64,000 bases of DNA from Crossaster papposus (Eukaryota; Echinodermata; Asteroidea; Velatida; Solasteridae), in contig JBAIAA010000020.1 of the NCBI GenBank assembly GCA_037893245.1, forward strand, positions 868,001 through 932,000. The letters are read 5' to 3'. Below are positions 1 through 12,133 of the stretch, in pieces (the first letter of the stretch is position 1; each line of letters begins with the position of its first letter). The notes beneath the pieces are model-generated. The model had not been told where the DNA came from. It ran no database searches and saw only the letters and a program-made list of their open reading frames with translations. A program made the position numbers and the translations under genes.

Positions 1-185
1 TTTTGGTGTGAATATTAAAAAATGTAATTGGCTAACCTACTAAAAATTGAAAAGAAATGGAAAGATAAAGACCAAGACAATAATCTGATTGTTGTTTGAG
101 AAACCCCAGTGATGTCGGTGTGCAAGAAACTTGGTCGTGAACATTGTTGATTTTACACTGTTTTCAATGGGACTTGAATTAGGCA

Positions 186-207
186 GGTGCACCCTATAGG
201 GTGCACC
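186..207. repeat. 22-bp perfect palindrome, once per unit
   Basis: Arm GGTGCACCCTA is followed directly by its reverse complement, giving a gapless palindrome centred between unit positions 196 and 197. The first flanking pair (a/a) does not pair, so it ends at 22 bp. It recurs in every unit except the SINE-bearing one at 16508, where it is split. Type B units carry 192t and some others carry 195c; each introduces one mismatch. It could form a cruciform or bind a dimeric protein; neither is shown. Confidence 0.9.
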
Positions 208-241
208 ACCCTAATTGTAAGGAACATTTCTACGCTAGCTC

Positions 242-249
242 ATTTGCAT
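242..249 (-). promoter_or_regulatory. Octamer-like motif ATTTGCAT, once per unit
   Basis: ATTTGCAT is the exact reverse complement of ATGCAAAT, the classical POU/Oct octamer. It is conserved in nearly all units; the unit at 1945 has CCTTTGCAT and the one at 40640 has TTTGCAAT. An 8-mer arises by chance often and is repeated here only because the unit is repeated, so regulatory meaning is weak. The representative site in the first unit is given. Confidence 0.25.
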
Positions 250-276
250 TAAAAGTGCCCCCACAATTTCTTTTGA

Positions 277-291
277 AAACGGATGCCGTTT
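277..291. repeat. Short inverted repeat, 6-bp arms, 3-nt loop
   Basis: AAACGG and CCGTTT flank the loop ATG. The element is present in each unit at this position. The unit at 4375 has the arm changed to CCATTT, which breaks one pair. No function is inferred. Confidence 0.7.
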
Positions 292-425
292 GGTGAAAGA
301 AATGGTGGGATTGTGTAAATATAGCATAGGATCAACTCCCTGGTTTTTGAGCTTCAATCCGAGGGCAGACTTGACAAAATTACGGTTGAAAAATGGGTCC
401 TAATTGCCCTAGAACGTGGAGGGAT

Positions 426-442
426 GCCATTTGTAAAATGGC
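426..442. repeat. Short inverted repeat, 7-bp arms, 3-nt loop
   Basis: GCCATTT and AAATGGC flank the loop GTA. It recurs in each unit; the left arm is lost in the unit at 7291, where a 17-bp deletion removes it. No function is inferred. Confidence 0.75.
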
Positions 443-3402
443 TGCTTGCAGGCTCGGGAAGTATCACTTTTCGGGAGGTGTGTTTCTTTTGGTGTGAATA
501 TTAAAAAATGTAATTGGCTAACCTACTAAAAATTGAAAATAAATGGAAAGATAAAGACCAAGACAATAATCTGATTGTTGTTTGAGAAACCCCAGTGATG
601 TCGGTGTGCAAGAAACTTGGTCGTGAACATTGTTGATTTTACACTGTTTTCAATGGGACTTGAATTAGGCAGGTGCACCCTATAGGGTGCACCACCCTAA
701 TTGTAAGGAACATTTCTACGCTAGCTCATTTGCATTAAAAGTGCCCCCACAATTTCTTTTGAAAACGGATGCCGTTTGGTGAAAGAAATGGTGGGATTGT
801 GTAAATATAGCATAGGATCAACTCCCTGGTTTTTGAGCTTCAATCCGAGGGCAGACTTGACAAAATTACGGTTGAAAAATGGGTCCTAATCGCCCTAGAA
901 CGTGGAGGGATGCCATTTGTAAAATGGCTGCTTGCAGGCTCGGGAAGTATCACTTTTCGGGAGGTGTGTTTCTTTTGGTGTGAATATTAAAAAATGTAAT
1001 TGGCTAACCTACTAAAAATTGAAAAGAAATGGAAAGATAAAGACCAAGACAATAATCTGATTGTTGTTTGAGAAACCCCAGTGATGTCGGTGTGCAAGAA
1101 ACTTGGTCGTGAACATTGTTGATTTTACACTGTTTTCAATGGGACTTGAATTAGGCAGGTGCACCCTATAGGGTGCACCACCTTAATTGTAAGGAACATT
1201 TCTACGCTAGCTCATTTGCATTAAAAGTGCCCCCACAATTTCTTTTGAAAACGGATGCCGTTTGGTGAAAGAAATGGTGGGATTGTGTAAATATAGCATA
1301 GGATCAACTCCCTGGTTTTTGAGCTTCAATCCGAGGGCAGACTTGACAAAATTACGGTTGAAAAATGGGTCCTAATTGCCCTAGAACGTGGAGGGATGCC
1401 ATTTGTAAAATGGCTGCTTGCAGGCTCGGGAAGTATCACTTTTCGGGAGGTGTGTTTCTTTTGGTGTGAATATTAAAAAATGTAATTGGCTAACCTACTA
1501 AAAATTGAAAAGAAATGGAAAGATAAAGACCAAGACAATAATCTGATTGTTGTTTGAGAAACCCCAGTGATGTCGGTGTGCAAGAAACTTGGTCGTGAAC
1601 ATTGTTGATTTTACACTGTTTTCAATGGGACTTGAATTAGGCAGGTGCACCCTATAGGGTGCACCACCCTAATTGTAAGGAACATTTCTACGCTAGCTCA
1701 TTTGCATTAAAAGTGCCCCCACAATTTCTTTTGAAAACGGATGCCGTTTGGTGAAAGAAATGGTGGGATTGTGTAAATATAGCATAGGATCAACTCCCTG
1801 GTTTTTGAGCTTCAATCCGAGGGCAGACTTGACAAAATTACGGTTGAAAAATTGGTCCTAATTGCCCTAGAACGTGGAGGGATGCCATTTGTAAAATGGC
1901 TGCTTGCAGGCTCGGGAAGTATCACTTTTCGGGAGGTGTGTTTCTTTTAATGTGAATATTAAAAAATGTAATTGGCTAACCTACTAAAAATTGAAAAGAA
2001 ATGGAAAGATAAAGACCAAGACAATAATCTGATTGTTGTTTGAGAAACCCCAGTGATGTCGGTGTGCAAGAAACTTGGTCGTGAACATTGTTGATTTTAC
2101 ACTGTTTTCAATGGGACTTGAATTAGGCAGGTGCACCCTATAGGGTGCACCACCCTAATTGTAAGGAACATTTCTACGCTAGCTCCTTTGCATTAAAAGT
2201 GCCCCCACAATTTCTTTTGAAAACGGATGCCGTTTGGTGAAAGAAATGGTGGGATTGTGTAAATATAGCATAGGATCAACTCCCTGGTTTTTGAGCTTCA
2301 ATCCGAGGGCAGACTTGACAAAATTACGGTTGAAAAATGGGTCCTAATTGCCCTAGAACGTGGAGGGATGCCATTTGTAAAATGGCTGCTTGCAGGCTCG
2401 GGAAGTATCACTTTTCGGGAGGTGTGTTTCTTTTGGTGTGAATATTAAAAAATGTAATTGGCTAACCTACTAAAAATTGAAAATAAATGGAAAGATAAAG
2501 ACCAAGACAATAATCTGATTGTTGTTTGAGAAACCCCAGTGATGTCGGTGTGCAAGAAACTTGGTCGTGAACATTGTTGATTTTACACTGTTTTCAATGG
2601 GACTTGAATTAGGCAGGTGCACCCTATAGGGTGCACCACCCTAATTGTAAGGAACATTTCTACGCTAGCTCATTTGCATTAAAAGTGCCCCCACAATTTC
2701 TTTTGAAAACGGATGCCGTTTGGTGAAAGAAATGGTGGGATTGTGTAAATATAGCATAGGATCAACTCCCTGGTTTTTGAGCTTCAATCCGAGGGCAGAC
2801 TTGACAAAATTACGGTTGAAAAATGGGTCCTAATTGCCCTAGAACGTGGAGGGATGCCATTTGTAAAATGGCTGCTTGCAGGCTCGGGAAGTATCACTTT
2901 TCGGGAGGTGTGTTTCTTTTGGTGTGAATATTAAAAAATGTAATTGGCTAACCTACTAAAAATTGAAAAGAAATGGAAAGATAAAGACCAAGACAATAAT
3001 CTGATTGTTGTTTGAGAAACCCCAGTGATGTCGGTGTGCAAGAAACTTGGTCGTGAACATTGTTGATTTTACACTGTTTTCAATGGGACTTGAATTAGGC
3101 AGGTGCACCCTATAGGGTGCACCACCTTAATTGTAAGGAACATTTCTACGCTAGCTCATTTGCATTAAAAGTGCCCCCACAATTTCTTTTGAAAACGGAT
3201 GCCGTTTGGTGAAAGAAATGGTGGGATTGTGTAAATATAGCATAGGATCAACTCCCTGGTTTTTGAGCTTCAATCCGAGGGCAGACTTGACAAAATTACG
3301 GTTGAAAAATGGGTCCTAATTGCCCTAGAACGTGGAGGGATGCCATTTGTAAAATGGCTGCTTGCAGGCTCGGGAAGTATCACTTTTCGGGAGGTGTGTT
3401 TC

Positions 3403-6400
3403 TTTTGGTGTGAATATTAAAAAATGTAATTGGCTAACCTACTAAAAATTGAAAAGAAATGGAAAGATAAAGACCAAGACAATAATCTGATTGTTGTTTG
3501 AGAAACCCCAGTGATGTCGGTGTGCAAGAAACTTGGTCGTGAACATTGTTGATTTTACACTGTTTTCAATGGGACTTGAATTACGCAGGTGCATCCTATA
3601 GGGTGCACCACCCTAATTGTAATGAACATTTCTACGCTAGCTCATTTGCATTAAAAGTGCCCCCACAATTTCTTTTGAAAACGGATGCCGTTTGGTGAAA
3701 GAAATGGTGGGATTGTGTAAATATAGCATTGGATCAACTCCCTGGTTTTTGAGCTTCAATCCGAGGGCAGACTTGACAAAATTACGGTTGAAAAATGGGT
3801 CCTAATTGCCCTAGAACGTGGAGGGATGCCATTTGTAAAATGGCTGCTTGCAGGCTCGGGAAGTATCACTTTTCGGGAGGTGTGTTTCTTTTGGTGTGAA
3901 TATTAAAAAATGTAATTGGCTAACCTACTAAAAATTGAAAAGAAATGGAAAGATAAAGACCAAGACAATAATCTGATTGTTGTTTGAGAAACCCCAGTGA
4001 TGTCGGTGTGCAAGAAACTTGGTCGTGAACATTGTTGATTTTACACTGTTTTCAATGGGACTTGAATTAGGCAAGTGCACCCTATAGGGTGCACCACCCT
4101 AATTGTAAGGAACATTTCTACGCTAGCTCATTTGCATTAAAAGTGCCCCCACAATTTATTTTGAAAACGGATGCCGTTTGGTGAAAGAAATGGTGGGATT
4201 GTGTAAATATAGCATAGGATCAACTCCCTGGTTTTTGAGCTTCAATCCGAGGGCAGACTTGACAAAATTACGGTTGAAAAATGGGTCCTAATTGCCCTAG
4301 AACGTGGAGGGATGCCATTTGTAAAATGGCTGCTTGCAGGCTCGGGAAGTATCACTTTTCGGGAGGTGTGTTTCTTTTGGTGTGAATATTAAAAAATGTA
4401 ATTGGCTAACCTACTAAAAATTGAAAAGAAATGGAAAGATAAAGACCAAGACAATAATCTGATTGTTGTTTGAGAAACCCCAGTGATGTCGGTGTGCAAG
4501 AAACTTGGTCGTGAACATTGTTGATTTTACACTGTTTTCAATGGGACTTGAATTACGCAGGTGCATCCTATAGGGTGCACCACCCTAATTGTAATGAACA
4601 TTTCTACGCTAGCTCATTTGCATTAAAAGTGCCCCCACAATTTCTTTTGAAAACGGATGCCATTTGGTGAAAGAAATGGTGGGATTGTGTAAATATAGCA
4701 TTGGATCAACTCCCTGGTTTTTGAGCTTCAATCCGAGGGCAGACTTGACAAAATTACGGTTGAAAAATGGGTCCTAATTGCCCTAGAACGTGGAGGGATG
4801 CCATTTGTAAAATGGCTGCTTGCAGGCTCGGGAAGTATCACTTTTCGGGAGGTGTGTTTCTTTTGGTGTGAATATTAAAAAATGTAATTGGCTAACCTAC
4901 TAAAAATTGAAAAGAAATGGAAAGATAAAGACCAAGACAATAATCTGATTGTTGTTTGAGAAACCCCAGTGATGTCGGTGTGCAAGAAACTTGGTCGTGA
5001 ACATTGTTGATTTTACACTGTTTTCAATGGGACTTGAATTAGGCAGGTGCACCCTATAGGGTGCACCACCCTAATTGTAAGGAACATTTCTACGCTAGCT
5101 CATTTGCATTAAAAGTGCCCCCACAATTTATTTTGAAAACGGATGCCGTTTGGTGAAAGAAATGGTGGGATTGTGTAAATATAGCATAGGATCAACTCCC
5201 TGGTTTTTGAGCTTCAATCCGAGGGCAGACTTGACAAAATTACGGTTGAAAAATGGGTCCTAATTGCCCTAGAACGTGGAGGGATGCCATTTGTAAAATG
5301 GCTGCTTGCAGGCTCGGGAAGTATCACTTTTCGGGAGGTGTGTTTCTTTTGGTGTGAATATTAAAAAATGTAATTGGCTAACCTACTAAAAATTGAAAAG
5401 AAATGGAAAGATAAAGACCAAGACAATAATCTGATTGTTGTTTGAGAAACCCCAGTGATGTCGGTGTGCAAGAAACTTGGTCGTGAACATTGTTGATTTT
5501 ACACTGTTTTCAATGGGACTTGAATTACGCAGGTGCACCCTATAGGGTGCACCACCCTAATTGTAAGGAACATTTCTACGCTAGCTCATTTGCATTAAAA
5601 GTGCCCCCACAATTTCTTTTGAAAACGGATGCCGTTTGGTGAAAGAAATGGTGGGATTGTGTAAATATAGCATTGGATCAACTCCCTGGTTTTTGAGCTT
5701 CAATCCGAGGGCAGACTTGACAAAATTACGGTTGAAAAATGGGTCCTAATTGCCCTAGAACGTGGAGGGATGCCATTTGTAAAATGGCTGCTTGCAGGCT
5801 CGGGAAGTATCACTTTTCGGGAGGTGTGTTTCTTTTGGTGTGAATATTAAAAAATGTAATTGGCTAACCTACTAAAAATTGAAAAGAAATGGAAAGATAA
5901 AGACCAAGACAATAATCTGATTGTTGTTTGAGAAACCCCAGTGATGTCGGTGTGCAAGAAACTTGGTCGTGAACATTGTTGATTTTACACTGTTTTCAAT
6001 GGGACTTGAATTAGGCAGGTGCACCCTATAGGGTGCACCACCTTAATTGTAAGGAACATTTCTACGCTAGCTCATTTGCATTAAAAGTGCCCCCACAATT
6101 TCTTTTGAAAACGGATGCCGTTTGGTGAAAGAAATGGTGGGATTGTGTAAATATAGCATTGGATCAACTCCCTGGTTTTTGAGCTTCAATCCGAGGGCAG
6201 ACTTGACAAAATTACGGTTGAAAAATGGGTCCTAATTGCCCTAGAACGTGGAGGGATGCCATTTGTAAAATGGCTGCTTGCAGGCTCGGGAAGTATCACT
6301 TTTCGGGAGGTGTGTTTCTTTTGGTGTGAATATTAAAAAATGTAATTGGCTAACCTACTAAAAATTGAAAAGAAATGGAAAGATAAAGACCAAGACAATA

Positions 6401-9400
6401 ATCTGATTGTTGTTTGAGAAACCCCAGTGATGTCGGTGTGCAAGAAACTTGGTCGTGAACATTGTTGATTTTACACTGTTTTCAATGGGACTTGAATTAG
6501 GCAGGTGCACCCTATAGGGTGCACCACCCTAATTGTAAGGAACATTTCTACGCTAGCTCATTTGCATTAAAAGTGCCCCCACAATTTATTTTGAAAACGG
6601 ATGCCGTTTGGTGAAAGAAATGGTGGGATTGTGTAAATATAGCATAGGATCAACTCCCTGGTTTTTGAGCTTCAATCCGAGGGCAGACTTGACAAAATTA
6701 CGGTTGAAAAATGGGTCCTAATTGCCCTAGAACGTGGAGGGATGCCATTTGTAAAATGGCTGCTTGCAGGCTCGGGAAGTATCACTTTTCGGGAGGTGTG
6801 TTTCTTTTGGTGTGAATATTAAAAAATGTAATTGGCTAACCTACTAAAAATTGAAAAGAAATGGAAAGATAAAGACCAAGACAATAATCTGATTGTTGTT
6901 TGAGAAACCCCAGTGATGTCGGTGTGCAAGAAACTTGGTCGTGAACATTGTTGATTTTACACTGTTTTCAATGGGACTTGAATTAGGCAGGTGCACCCTA
7001 TAGGGTGCACCACCCTAATTGTAAGGAACATTTCTACGCTAGCTCATTTGCATTAAAAGTGCCCCCACAATTTCTTTTGAAAACGGATGCCGTTTGGTGA
7101 AAGAAATGGTGGGATTGTGTAAATATAGCATTGGATCAACTCCCTGGTTTTTGAGCTTCAATCCGAGGGCAGACTTGACAAAATTACGGTTGAAAAATGG
7201 GTCCTAATTGCCCTAGAACGTGGAGGGATGCCATTTGTAAAATGGCTGCTTGCAGGCTCGGGAAGTATCACTTTTCGGGAGGTGTGTTTCTTTTGGTGTG
7301 AATATTAAAAAATGTAATTGGCTAACCTACTAAAAATTGAAAAGAAATGGAAAGATAAAGACCAAGACAATAATCTGATTGTTGTTTGAGAAACCCCAGT
7401 GATGTCGGTGTGCAAGAAACTTGGTCGTGAACATTGTTGATTTTACACTGTTTTCAATGGGACTTGAATTAGGCAGGTGCACCCTATAGGGTGCACCACC
7501 CTAATTGTAAGGAACATTTCTACGCTAGCTCATTTGCATTAAAAGTGCCCCCACAATTTCTTTTGAAAACGGATGCCGTTTGGTGAAAGAAATGGTGGGA
7601 TTGTGTAAATATAGCATTGGATCAACTCCCTGGTTTTTGAGCTTCAATCCGAGGGCAGACTTGACAAAATTACGGTTGAAAAATGGGTCCTAATTGCCCT
7701 AGAACGTAAAATGGCTGCTTGCAGGCTCGGGAAGTATCACTTTTCGGGAGGTGTGTTTCTTTTGGTGTGAATATTAAAAAATGTAATTGGCTAACCTACT
7801 AAAAATTGAAAAGAAATGGAAAGATAAAGACCAAGACAATAATCTGATTGTTGTTTGAGAAACCCCAGTGATGTCGGTGTGCAAGAAACTTGGTCGTGAA
7901 CATTGTTGATTTTACACTGTTTTCAATGGGACTTGAATTACGCAGGTGCATCCTATAGGGTGCACCACCCTAATTGTAAGGAACATTTCTACGCTAGCTC
8001 ATTTGCATTAAAAGTGCCCCCACAATTTCTTTTGAAAACGGATGCCGTTTGGTGAAAGAAATGGTGGGATTGTGTAAATATAGCATTGGATCAACTCCCT
8101 GGTTTTTGAGCTTCAATCCGAGGGCAGACTTGACAAAATTACGGTTGAAAAATGGGTCCTAATTGCCCTAGAACGTGGAGGGATGCCATTTGTAAAATGG
8201 CTGCTTGCAGGCTCGGGAAGTATCACTTTTCGGGAGGTGTGTTTCTTTTGGTGTGAATATTAAAAAATGTAATTGGCTAACCTACTAAAAATTGAAAAGA
8301 AATGGAAAGATAAAGACCAAGACAATAATCTGATTGTTGTTTGAGAAACCCCAGTGATGTCGGTGTGCAAGAAACTTGGTCGTGAACATTGTTGATTTTA
8401 CACTGTTTTCAATGGGACTTGAATTAGGCAGGTGCACCCTATAGGGTGCACCACCCTAATTGTAAGGAACATTTCTACGCTAGCTCATTTGCATTAAAAG
8501 TGCCCCCACAATTTCTTTTGAAAACGGATGCCGTTTGGTGAAAGAAATGGTGGGATTGTGTAAATATAGCATAGGATCAACTCCCTGGTTTTTGAGCTTC
8601 AATCCGAGGGCAGACTTGACAAAATTACGGTTGAAAAATGGGTCCTAATTGCCCTAGAACGTGGAGGGATGCCATTTGTAAAATGGCTGCTTGCAGGCTC
8701 GGGAAGTATCACTTTTCGGGAGGTGTGTTTCTTTTGGTGTGAATATTAAAAAATGTAATTGGCTAACCTACTAAAAATTGAAAAGAAATGGAAAGATAAA
8801 GACCAAGACAATAATCTGATTGTTGTTTGAGAAACCCCAGTGATGTCGGTGTGCAAGAAACTTGGTCGTGAACATTGTTGATTTTACACTGTTTTCAATG
8901 GGACTTGAATTACGCAGGTGCATCCTATAGGGTGCACCACCCTAATTGTAATGAACATTTCTACGCTAGCTCATTTGCATTAAAAGTGCCCCCACAATTT
9001 CTTTTGAAAACGGATGCCGTTTGGTGAAAGAAATGGTGGGATTGTGTAAATATAGCATTGGATCAACTCCCTGGTTTTTGAGCTTCAATCCGAGGGCAGA
9101 CTTGACAAAATTACGGTTGAAAAATGGGTCCTAATTGCCCTAGAACGTGGAGGGATGCCATTTGTAAAATGGCTGCTTGCAGGCTCGGGAAGTATCACTT
9201 TTCGGGAGGTGTGTTTCTTTTGGTGTGAATATTAAAAAATGTAATTGGCTAACCTACTAAAAATTGAAAAGAAATGGAAAGATAAAGACCAAGACAATAA
9301 TCTGATTGTTGTTTGAGAAACCCCAGTGATGTCGGTGTGCAAGAAACTTGGTCGTGAACATTGTTGATTTTACACTGTTTTCAATGGGACTTGAATTAGG

Positions 9401-12133
9401 CAAGTGCACCCTATAGGGTGCACCACCCTAATTGTAAGGAACATTTCTACGCTAGCTCATTTGCATTAAAAGTGCCCCCACAATTTATTTTGAAAACGGA
9501 TGCCGTTTGGTGAAAGAAATGGTGGGATTGTGTAAATATAGCATAGGATCAACTCCCTGGTTTTTGAGCTTCAATCCGAGGGCAGACTTGACAAAATTAC
9601 GGTTGAAAAATGGGTCCTAATTGCCCTAGAACGTGGAGGGATGCCATTTGTAAAATGGCTGCTTGCAGGCTCGGGAAGTATCACTTTTCGGGAGGTGTGT
9701 TTCTTTTGGTGTGAATATTAAAAAATGTAATTGGCTAACCTACTAAAAATTGAAAAGAAATGGAAAGATAAAGACCAAGACAATAATCTGATTGTTGTTT
9801 GAGAAACCCCAGTGATGTCGGTGTGCAAGAAACTTGGTCGTGAACATTGTTGATTTTACACTGTTTTCAATGGGACTTGAATTACGCAGGTGCATCCTAT
9901 AGGGTGCACCACCCTAATTGTAAGGAACATTTCTACGCTAGCTCATTTGCATTAAAAGTGCCTCCACAATTTCTTTTGAAAACGGATGCCGTTTGGTGAA
10001 AGAAATGGTGGGATTGTGTAAATATAGCATTGGATCAACTCCCTGGTTTTTGAGCTTCAATCCGAGGGCAGACTTGACAAAATTACGGTTGAAAAATGGG
10101 TCCTAATTGCCCTAGAACGTGGAGGGATGCCATTTGTAAAATGGCTGCTTGCAGGCTCGGGAAGTATCACTTTTCGGGAGGTGTGTTTCTTTTGGTGTGA
10201 ATATTAAAAAATGTAATTGGCTAACCTACTAAAAATTGAAAAGAAATGGAAAGATAAAGACCAAGACAATAATCTGATTGTTGTTTGAGAAACCCCAGTG
10301 ATGTCGGTGTGCAAGAAACTTGGTCGTGAACATTGTTGATTTTACACTGTTTTCAATGGGACTTGAATTAGGCAAGTGCACCCTATAGGGTGCACCACCC
10401 TAATTGTAAGGAACATTTCTACGCTAGCTCATTTGCATTAAAAGTGCCCCCACAATTTATTTTGAAAACGGATGCCGTTTGGTGAAAGAAATGGTGGGAT
10501 TGTGTAAATATAGCATAGGATCAACTCCCTGGTTTTTGAGCTTCAATCCGAGGGCAGACTTGACAAAATTACGGTTGAAAAATGGGTCCTAATTGCCCTA
10601 GAACGTGGAGGGATGCCATTTGTAAAATGGCTGCTTGCAGGCTCGGGAAGTATCACTTTTCGGGAGGTGTGTTTCTTTTGGTGTGAATATTAAAAAATGT
10701 AATTGGCTAACCTACTAAAAATTGAAAAGAAATGGAAAGATAAAGACCAAGACAATAATCTGATTGTTGTTTGAGAAACCCCAGTGATGTCGGTGTGCAA
10801 GAAACTTGGTCGTGAACATTGTTGATTTTACACTGTTTTCAATGGGACTTGAATTACGCAGGTGCATCCTATAGGGTGCACCACCCTAATTGTAATGAAC
10901 ATTTCTACGCTAGCTCATTTGCATTAAAAGTGCCCCCACAATTTCTTTTGAAAACGGATGCCGTTTGGTGAAAGAAATGGTGGGATTGTGTAAATATAGC
11001 ATTGGATCAACTCCCTGGTTTTTGAGCTTCAATCCGAGGGCAGACTTGACAAAATTACGGTTGAAAAATGGGTCCTAATTGCCCTAGAACGTGGAGGGAT
11101 GCCATTTGTAAAATGGCTGCTTGCAGGCTCGGGAAGTATCACTTTTCGGGAGGTGTGTTTCTTTTGGTGTGAATATTAAAAAATGTAATTGGCTAACCTA
11201 CTAAAAATTGAAAAGAAATGGAAAGATAAAGACCAAGACAATAATCTGATTGTTGTTTGAGAAACCCCAGTGATGTCGGTGTGCAAGAAACTTGGTCGTG
11301 AACATTGTTGATTTTACACTGTTTTCAATGGGACTTGAATTACGCAGGTGCATCCTATAGGGTGCACCACCCTAATTGTAAGGAACATTTCTACGCTAGC
11401 TCATTTGCATTAAAAGTGCCCCCACAATTTCTTTTGAAAACGGATGCCGTTTGGTGAAAGAAATGGTGGGATTGTGTAAATATAGCATTGGATCAACTCC
11501 CTGGTTTTTGAGCTTCAATCCGAGGGCAGACTTGACAAAATTACGGTTGAAAAATGGGTCCTAATTGCCCTAGAACGTGGAGGGATGCCATTTGTAAAAT
11601 GGCTGCTTGCAGGCTCGGGAAGTATCACTTTTCGGGAGGTGTGTTTCTTTTGGTGTGAATATTAAAAAATGTAATTGGCTAACCTACTAAAAATTGAAAA
11701 GAAATGGAAAGATAAAGACCAAGACAATAATCTGATTGTTGTTTGAGAAACCCCAGTGATGTCGGTGTGCAAGAAACTTGGTCGTGAACATTGTTGATTT
11801 TACACTGTTTTCAATGGGACTTGAATTAGGCAGGTGCACCCTATAGGGTGCACCACCCTAATTGTAAGGAACATTTCTACGCTAGCTCATTTGCATTAAA
11901 AGTGCCCCCACAATTTCTTTTGAAAACGGATGCCGTTTGGTGAAAGAAATGTTGGGATTGTGTAAATATAGCATAGGATCAACTCCCTGGTTTTTGAGCT
12001 TCAATCCGAGGGCAGACTTGACAAAATTACGGTTGAAAAATGGGTCCTAATTGCCCTAGAACGTGGAGGGATGCCATTTGTAAAATGGCTGCTTGCAGGC
12101 TCGGGAAGTATCACTTTTCGGGAGGTGTGTTTC
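3403..12133 (+). repeat. Mainly alternating A/B unit block
   Basis: Type B units (182c, 328t, usually 192t and often 221t) start at 3403, 4375, 5347, 7760, 8732, 9704, 10676 and 11162. Between them lie A units, many with 270a and three (3889, 9218, 10190) also with 186a. Units at 5833, 6805 and 7291 have A-like 182g/192c but B-like 328t (type C). The unit at 5347 has 182c with 192c. The pattern fits a B+A dimer as the amplified unit, later disturbed by exchange. Confidence 0.85.
7291..7759 (+). repeat. Shortened 469-bp unit with 17-bp deletion
   Basis: At 7707/7708 the text reads AGAACGT|AAAATGG where other units have 17 additional bases (unit positions 418-434). The lost segment contains the left arm of the 426-442 inverted repeat. 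A GT dinucleotide lies at both ends of the deleted segment, so slippage or microhomology joining can explain it. The deletion is seen in this unit only. Confidence 0.95.

Larger units (their letters stand above)
1..486 (+). repeat. Reference satellite unit (type A) with landmarks
   Basis: This first unit serves as the coordinate frame for all unit positions given here. It contains a perfect 22-bp palindrome at 186-207, shorter inverted repeats at 277-291 and 426-442, and an ATTTGCAT octamer at 242-249. Recurrent variable sites are 24 (g/t/a), 54 (g/t), 56 (a/c), 58 (t/g), 182 (g/c), 186 (g/a), 192 (c/t), 195 (t/c), 211 (c/t), 221 (g/t), 270 (c/a), 328 (a/t), 367 (a/g), 388 (g/a) and 413 (a/g). 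All six frames contain stops, so the unit is noncoding. No internal sub-repeat is visible by eye. No resemblance to a known gene or transposon was recognised. Confidence 0.95.
1..3402 (+). repeat. Block of seven type A units with 4-unit periodicity
   Basis: Units at 1, 487, 973, 1459, 1945, 2431 and 2917 all have 182g, 192c and 328a. The 54t variant at 487 recurs at 2431 and the 211t variant at 973 recurs at 2917, both spaced 1944 bp, which indicates a 4-unit duplication. The unit at 1945 begins TTTTAATGTG instead of TTTTGGTGTG, a private change. Confidence 0.85.

Noticed and set aside
1-486. CENP-B box
   Set aside because: The unit has no segment matching the essential TTCG....A..CGGG pattern; short TTTTCGGGAGG is not a match.
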